Assembly: GCA_031254095.1 (NCBI GenBank)
Contig: JAIRVC010000387.1
Location: 1-9,046, forward strand
DNA from: Acidobacteriota bacterium
GTDB taxonomy: Bacteria; Acidobacteriota; UBA6911
Direction of reading: 5' to 3'
Length of the DNA: 9,046 nucleotides
Part shown: in pieces, positions 6,071-9,046 of the stretch
Numbering within the stretch: the stretch's first letter is position 1
Layout: each line of letters begins with the position of its first letter
Translations under genes and position numbers: made by a program
Notes under the pieces: model-generated
What the model saw: the letters and a program-made list of their open reading frames with translations, nothing else
Database searches by the model: none
Told to the model about the DNA's origin: nothing

Positions 6071-6661
6071 ATGGAATCACAGAGAGAGGAAATGATCACG
6101 CGCATCCGAACGCTGCGCGAGGATCTGGGAATCAGCACGGCGCAAATGGCCGAGGCCACCGGGCGCACGGTTGAACAGTATGAAGCGCAGGAAGCCGGCA
6201 GCGAAGACCTCAGCTTCACTTTTCTTTACAAGGCGGCGCGCCGCCTGGGCGTAGACGTGATCGAACTCCTTACCGGCGAAAGCCCGCATCTTACGCACTA
6301 TTCCATTGTGCGCAAAGGCGAAGGCCTTCACATACGCCGACGCGCCGGATTCGAATATCTGCACCAGGCGCCATTTTTCAAAAATAAATTCTGCGAACCT
6401 TTTATTGTCACGGCGCCCTATCTCGAAGAAGAACAGAACCGGCCGATTCACCTTTCGCGGCACCGCGGGCAGGAACTTGATTACATCATCAGCGGCAGGC
6501 TTCGCTTTGCGTATGAAGACCGCGTTGAAGAACTCGGTCCCGGAGATACGCTGCTTTACGATTCGGGGCGCGGCCACGGCATGATCGCCACGGGCGGCGA
6601 ACCGTGCGTCTTTCTGGCCATTGTTATAAAACCCGCCGACGGCGATAGCGACGGCGACTGA
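6071..6661 (+). CDS. XRE-family transcriptional regulator with C-terminal cupin domain
   Basis: This 196-residue protein has an N-terminal helix-turn-helix of the XRE type (about 12-67: IRTLREDLGISTAQMAEATG, then a DLSFTFLYKAARRLGV helix). The cupin-2 beta-barrel (about 112-187) includes RHRGQELDYIISGRL and ELGPGDTLLYDSGRGHG. In this family the cupin usually senses a small ligand and the HTH binds operators near its own operon. Of the usual cupin metal ligands, H131, E135 and H169 are present, but the first His of the HxH pair is replaced by Ser (S129), so the metal site is changed. Close upstream is GGAGG with short 4-base spacing. The in-frame ATG at 6092 is an alternative but has an even poorer spacing. 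The acyl-CoA synthetase gene begins 30 bases downstream, so local control of that operon is a reasonable inference. Confidence 0.9.
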   Translation: MESQREEMITRIRTLREDLGISTAQMAEATGRTVEQYEAQEAGSEDLSFTFLYKAARRLGVDVIELLTGESPHLTHYSIVRKGEGLHIRRRAGFEYLHQAPFFKNKFCEPFIVTAPYLEEEQNRPIHLSRHRGQELDYIISGRLRFAYEDRVEELGPGDTLLYDSGRGHGMIATGGEPCVFLAIVIKPADGDSDGD

Positions 6662-6691
6662 CCTTATCAGAATTGAGAACATGGAACCGAC

Positions 6692-8533
6692 ATGCTGAAT
6701 CTGCACAAAAAATACGTTGAGGAAAGTTACGACGAACAGGGAATACTGCAAAAATTTTCCATCCACTATCCTGAAGACTACAACTTCGCCTATGACGTTG
6801 TGGACGCCATTGGCGTCGCTGAACCGGAGCGCCCGGCAATGATGTGGCTGAACCCCGAAGGCGAGGAACATCTTTTCACCTACGGCGATCTGAAATACTG
6901 GTCGGACAAGACGGCGAATTTCCTTGTTTCGGCCGGCGTCCGAAAAGGCGATATCGTGCCGGTCATTCTCCGGCGGCATTATCAGTTCTGGTTTACGGCG
7001 CTGGCTTTGCACAAGATCGGCGCAGTGCTCGCGCCCGCCACTTTCATGTTGAAGGAGCATGATCTGGAATATCGCCTGTCGCGTACCGGCGCAAAGACTG
7101 TCATCTGCACCAACGCGGGGGATATCGCCGATGTTGTGGACGCTGTGACTTCCCGGCATAAAAGAGAAACGGGAGAAACAGGAGGAATGGGCGGTATTCG
7201 TAAAATACTCGTCAACGGCGCGGGCGGAGGGATAACTTCGCCCGAAGAAATCGCGAAGCTTCGCCATCGGGATGAAAACGGCGAAACCGAACCGGAAACT
7301 GAATCAATAGACCATTATTCGGCCAAAGGGCCGGGGCTCGGCGGTCCCGCAGGAATTTGCGCCGCGTGGACGCGGCGCGACGGCTGGCTGGATTTCAATA
7401 AGGAAGTCTATGAAGCGAAGGCGTCTTTTTCGCGCGTTCCAACCAAATCATCGGATCCCATGATTCTCTATTTTTCGTCGGGAACATCGGGGCCGCCCAA
7501 AATGGCGCTTCACGACAGCGGTTATTCTCTCGCGCATCTGGGTACGGCCAAACACTGGCAGAACGTGAAAAGCGACGGCGGCATCCACCTGACGATAGCG
7601 GATACCGGCTGGGGCAAGGCGGTCTGGGGAAAATTCTACGGCCAGTTCCTTATGGAAACCTGCGTCTTTACCTACGATTTTGACCGTTTCAGCGGGGATG
7701 AGTTCTGCGCGCTTATAGAACGCTTCCGGATTTCGAGCCTGTGCGCGCCGCCGACGATGATACGCATGATTTTGCAGGGAAACACGGAAAACTTCGACAT
7801 TTCATCTCTGGAATATTCAGTCACCGCCGGAGAAGCGCTGAATCCCGAACTTTTCGAACGCTGGCGCGCCCGCACCGGTCTGTGCCTTGCCGACGGTTTC
7901 GGGCAGACGGAGACGGTGGTAACGGTCTGCAACCGCGTGGGCATGACGCCGCGCCCCGGTTCAATGGGGAAGCCTCTGCCGCTGTACGACATTGAAATAA
8001 AAGATGAAGACGGCCGCGAATGCTCAGCCGGTCAAACCGGGGAGATCTGCATCCGCGTTGAGCCGCGCCCCCCGGGCGTTATGATCGGCTATCTGCATGA
8101 CGATGAAAAGACCGCGGCGGTGGTATACGACGGCTGGTATCACACCGGCGACACCGCCTGGCGCGACGAGGACGGTTACTACTGGTACGTGGGACGCAAC
8201 GACGACGTGATTAAATCATCGGGTTATCGCATCGGCCCGTTTGAAATCGAGAGCGTGCTGCATGAACATCCGGCGGTCGCCGAATGCGCGGTTACCGGCG
8301 TTCCCGATCCCGTGCGCGGAACGTCCGTTAAAGCGACCATCGTGCTTAAACCGGGTTATGAAGGCTCGGAAGAAATGACCCGTGAATTACAGGAATGGGT
8401 GAAAACGAACACCGCGCCTTACAAATATCCTCGGATTATCGCCTATGCCGCCGCGCTGCCCAAAACCGTCAACGGCAAAATCCGCCGCGCCGCCATTCGT
8501 GACGCGGACAGCGGAAAAGGCGGGGCGTTATGA
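6692..8533 (+). CDS. AMP-forming acyl-CoA synthetase (acetyl/medium-chain acyl-CoA synthetase-like)
   Basis: This ANL-superfamily enzyme activates a carboxylic acid with ATP to an acyl-adenylate and then to acyl-CoA. Visible are the nucleotide loop YFSSGTSGPPK (260-270), the adenine-binding DGFGQTE, YDGWYHTGD, the hinge region GRNDDVIKSSGYRIGPFEIE (501-520), and the C-terminal catalytic lysine in VNGKIRR (K596). The N-terminal pattern (FTYGDLKYWSDKTANFL, VILRRHYQFWFTALALHKIGAV) is like medium-chain and methanogen-type acetyl-CoA synthetases; the substrate cannot be assigned. At 613 residues it is about 60 longer than the usual 550. The excess appears to sit at about residues 155-228, before RDGWLDFNK, and is Gly/Glu-rich. 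The start ATG at 6692 has only a weak GGAA 5 bases upstream. It is the middle gene of the operon, and its stop overlaps a possible downstream ATG (ATGA, 8530-8533). Confidence 0.92.
   Translation: MLNLHKKYVEESYDEQGILQKFSIHYPEDYNFAYDVVDAIGVAEPERPAMMWLNPEGEEHLFTYGDLKYWSDKTANFLVSAGVRKGDIVPVILRRHYQFWFTALALHKIGAVLAPATFMLKEHDLEYRLSRTGAKTVICTNAGDIADVVDAVTSRHKRETGETGGMGGIRKILVNGAGGGITSPEEIAKLRHRDENGETEPETESIDHYSAKGPGLGGPAGICAAWTRRDGWLDFNKEVYEAKASFSRVPTKSSDPMILYFSSGTSGPPKMALHDSGYSLAHLGTAKHWQNVKSDGGIHLTIADTGWGKAVWGKFYGQFLMETCVFTYDFDRFSGDEFCALIERFRISSLCAPPTMIRMILQGNTENFDISSLEYSVTAGEALNPELFERWRARTGLCLADGFGQTETVVTVCNRVGMTPRPGSMGKPLPLYDIEIKDEDGRECSAGQTGEICIRVEPRPPGVMIGYLHDDEKTAAVVYDGWYHTGDTAWRDEDGYYWYVGRNDDVIKSSGYRIGPFEIESVLHEHPAVAECAVTGVPDPVRGTSVKATIVLKPGYEGSEEMTRELQEWVKTNTAPYKYPRIIAYAAALPKTVNGKIRRAAIRDADSGKGGAL
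7359..7378. repeat. Perfect GC-rich palindrome inside the extra segment of the acyl-CoA synthetase
   Basis: GCGCCGCG (7359-7366) and CGCGGCGC (7371-7378) flank TGGA. It lies at the downstream border of the segment that seems to be additional to the family fold, just before the RDGWLDFNK codons. It may be a trace of a palindromic element inserted in frame, or a coincidence of GC-rich Ala/Arg codons. Confidence 0.45.
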
Positions 8534-8568
8534 ATATTACCGCGCATAGCGGAGATGGAGATGCCGCG

Positions 8569-9046
8569 ATGGACAAAAACAGGGGATGGGCGCTGATTCT
8601 TGGCGCGTCAAGCGGATTCGGCGCGGCAACGGCGCTTGCGCTGGCCGGCGAAGGATTTAATATTATAGGCGTCCATCTCGACCGGCGCGCCACGCTTTCA
8701 AACGCGGAACGGATTGCCGGAGAAATTCGCGGCATGGGACGCGACGCGCTGTTTTTCAACGTAAACGCCGCGGATCACGCACGCCGCGCCGAAGTGATAG
8801 AGTCCTGCCGCAAAGCCGCCGCCGAAGGCGGAAACGGAGTACGGGTGTTTCTGCACTCGCTGGCCTTCGGGACGCTGAAACCTTATATCGCCGGCGACGC
8901 AAAATCCGCCGTCCGGCCTGCCGACATGGATATGACGCTTGATGTCATGGCGCACAGCTTCGTTTACTGGACGCAGGATCTTTTCGCGGCCGGACTGCTT
9001 GCGGCAGGCGCGTGGCTTTTCGCCATGTCAAGCGCCGGCAGCCGGC
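8569..9046 (+). CDS. Short-chain dehydrogenase/reductase, enoyl-ACP reductase-like, N-terminal 159 residues (runs off the right edge)
   Basis: The protein begins with a Rossmann fold: WALILGASSGFGAATALALA holds the glycine motif G12-x3-G16-x-G18. The HSLAFG stretch (96-101) and the later FAMSSAG (151-157) correspond in position to HSIGFA and TLSYLG of FabI-type enoyl-ACP reductases. This suggests NAD(P)H-dependent reduction of an enoyl thioester, although other SDR substrates are possible. The catalytic Tyr/Lys would lie outside the window. The start at 8569 is chosen because GGAG (8557-8560) lies 8 bases upstream and the Rossmann strand follows within a few residues, as is usual. An in-frame ATG at 8530 overlaps the ligase stop as ATGA and would add 13 residues (MNITAHSGDGDAA). 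The tight spacing to the acyl-CoA synthetase gene suggests the two act in one pathway. Confidence 0.85.
   Translation, partial: MDKNRGWALILGASSGFGAATALALAGEGFNIIGVHLDRRATLSNAERIAGEIRGMGRDALFFNVNAADHARRAEVIESCRKAAAEGGNGVRVFLHSLAFGTLKPYIAGDAKSAVRPADMDMTLDVMAHSFVYWTQDLFAAGLLAAGAWLFAMSSAGSR

Noticed and set aside
6077..7267. Minus-strand 396-codon open frame
   Set aside because: It is antisense to the XRE-cupin and acyl-CoA synthetase genes, both of which have clear domain motifs. Its translation shows no family features and reflects GC-biased codon positions.

Overview
The window looks like a piece of a Gram-negative-type bacterial chromosome of middling-to-high GC content. It falls into two divergent halves around position 4900. 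The left half, all on the minus strand, is the classic protein-quality-control cluster tRNA-Leu(UAG) - tig - clpP - clpX - lon. Gaps between the protein genes are only 6 to 12 bases, and lon runs off the left edge. A good sigma-70-type promoter (TTGACA-N17-TAGATT, minus strand) sits upstream of the tRNA, so tRNA and chaperone/protease genes may share one primary transcript. Trigger factor (Tig) catches nascent chains, ClpXP unfolds and degrades substrates, and Lon degrades misfolded proteins. Both tig and clpP appear to start with TTG.

The right half is on the plus strand. First comes an ECF-type sigma factor gene. Its Shine-Dalgarno sequence lies inside the 3' arm of a 16-base-pair AU-rich hairpin in the leader, which suggests translational control, possibly temperature-dependent. 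The end of this gene runs into a roughly 260-bp non-coding composite repeat (about 5703-5964). That element has an 11-bp outer inverted repeat built of GTGGCTGGTG-like units, an inner 23-bp GC-rich palindrome and a CTTTGCGCT/AGCGCAAAG pair. It looks like a MITE-like or REP-like element, and it supplies the last codons and stop of the sigma gene.

After the repeat comes a compact three-gene set: an XRE-family regulator with a C-terminal cupin domain, an AMP-forming acyl-CoA synthetase of the acetyl/medium-chain type with an extra internal segment, and the first 159 residues of an SDR resembling enoyl-ACP reductases, which runs off the right edge. This reads as a co-transcribed carboxylic-acid activation and reduction module with its own regulator. 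The natural substrate cannot be read from the sequence.

The organism is not identifiable with certainty. Repeats of the GTGGCTAGTG and CGCAAAGAG type beside an orphan ECF sigma factor remind me of PVC-group bacteria (Lentisphaerota, Kiritimatiellota, Verrucomicrobiota), but that is only an impression. No CRISPR array, transposase, phage gene or rRNA was seen. The best candidates for something undescribed are the SD-sequestering hairpin, the composite repeat at the end of the sigma gene, and the insertion in the acyl-CoA synthetase.
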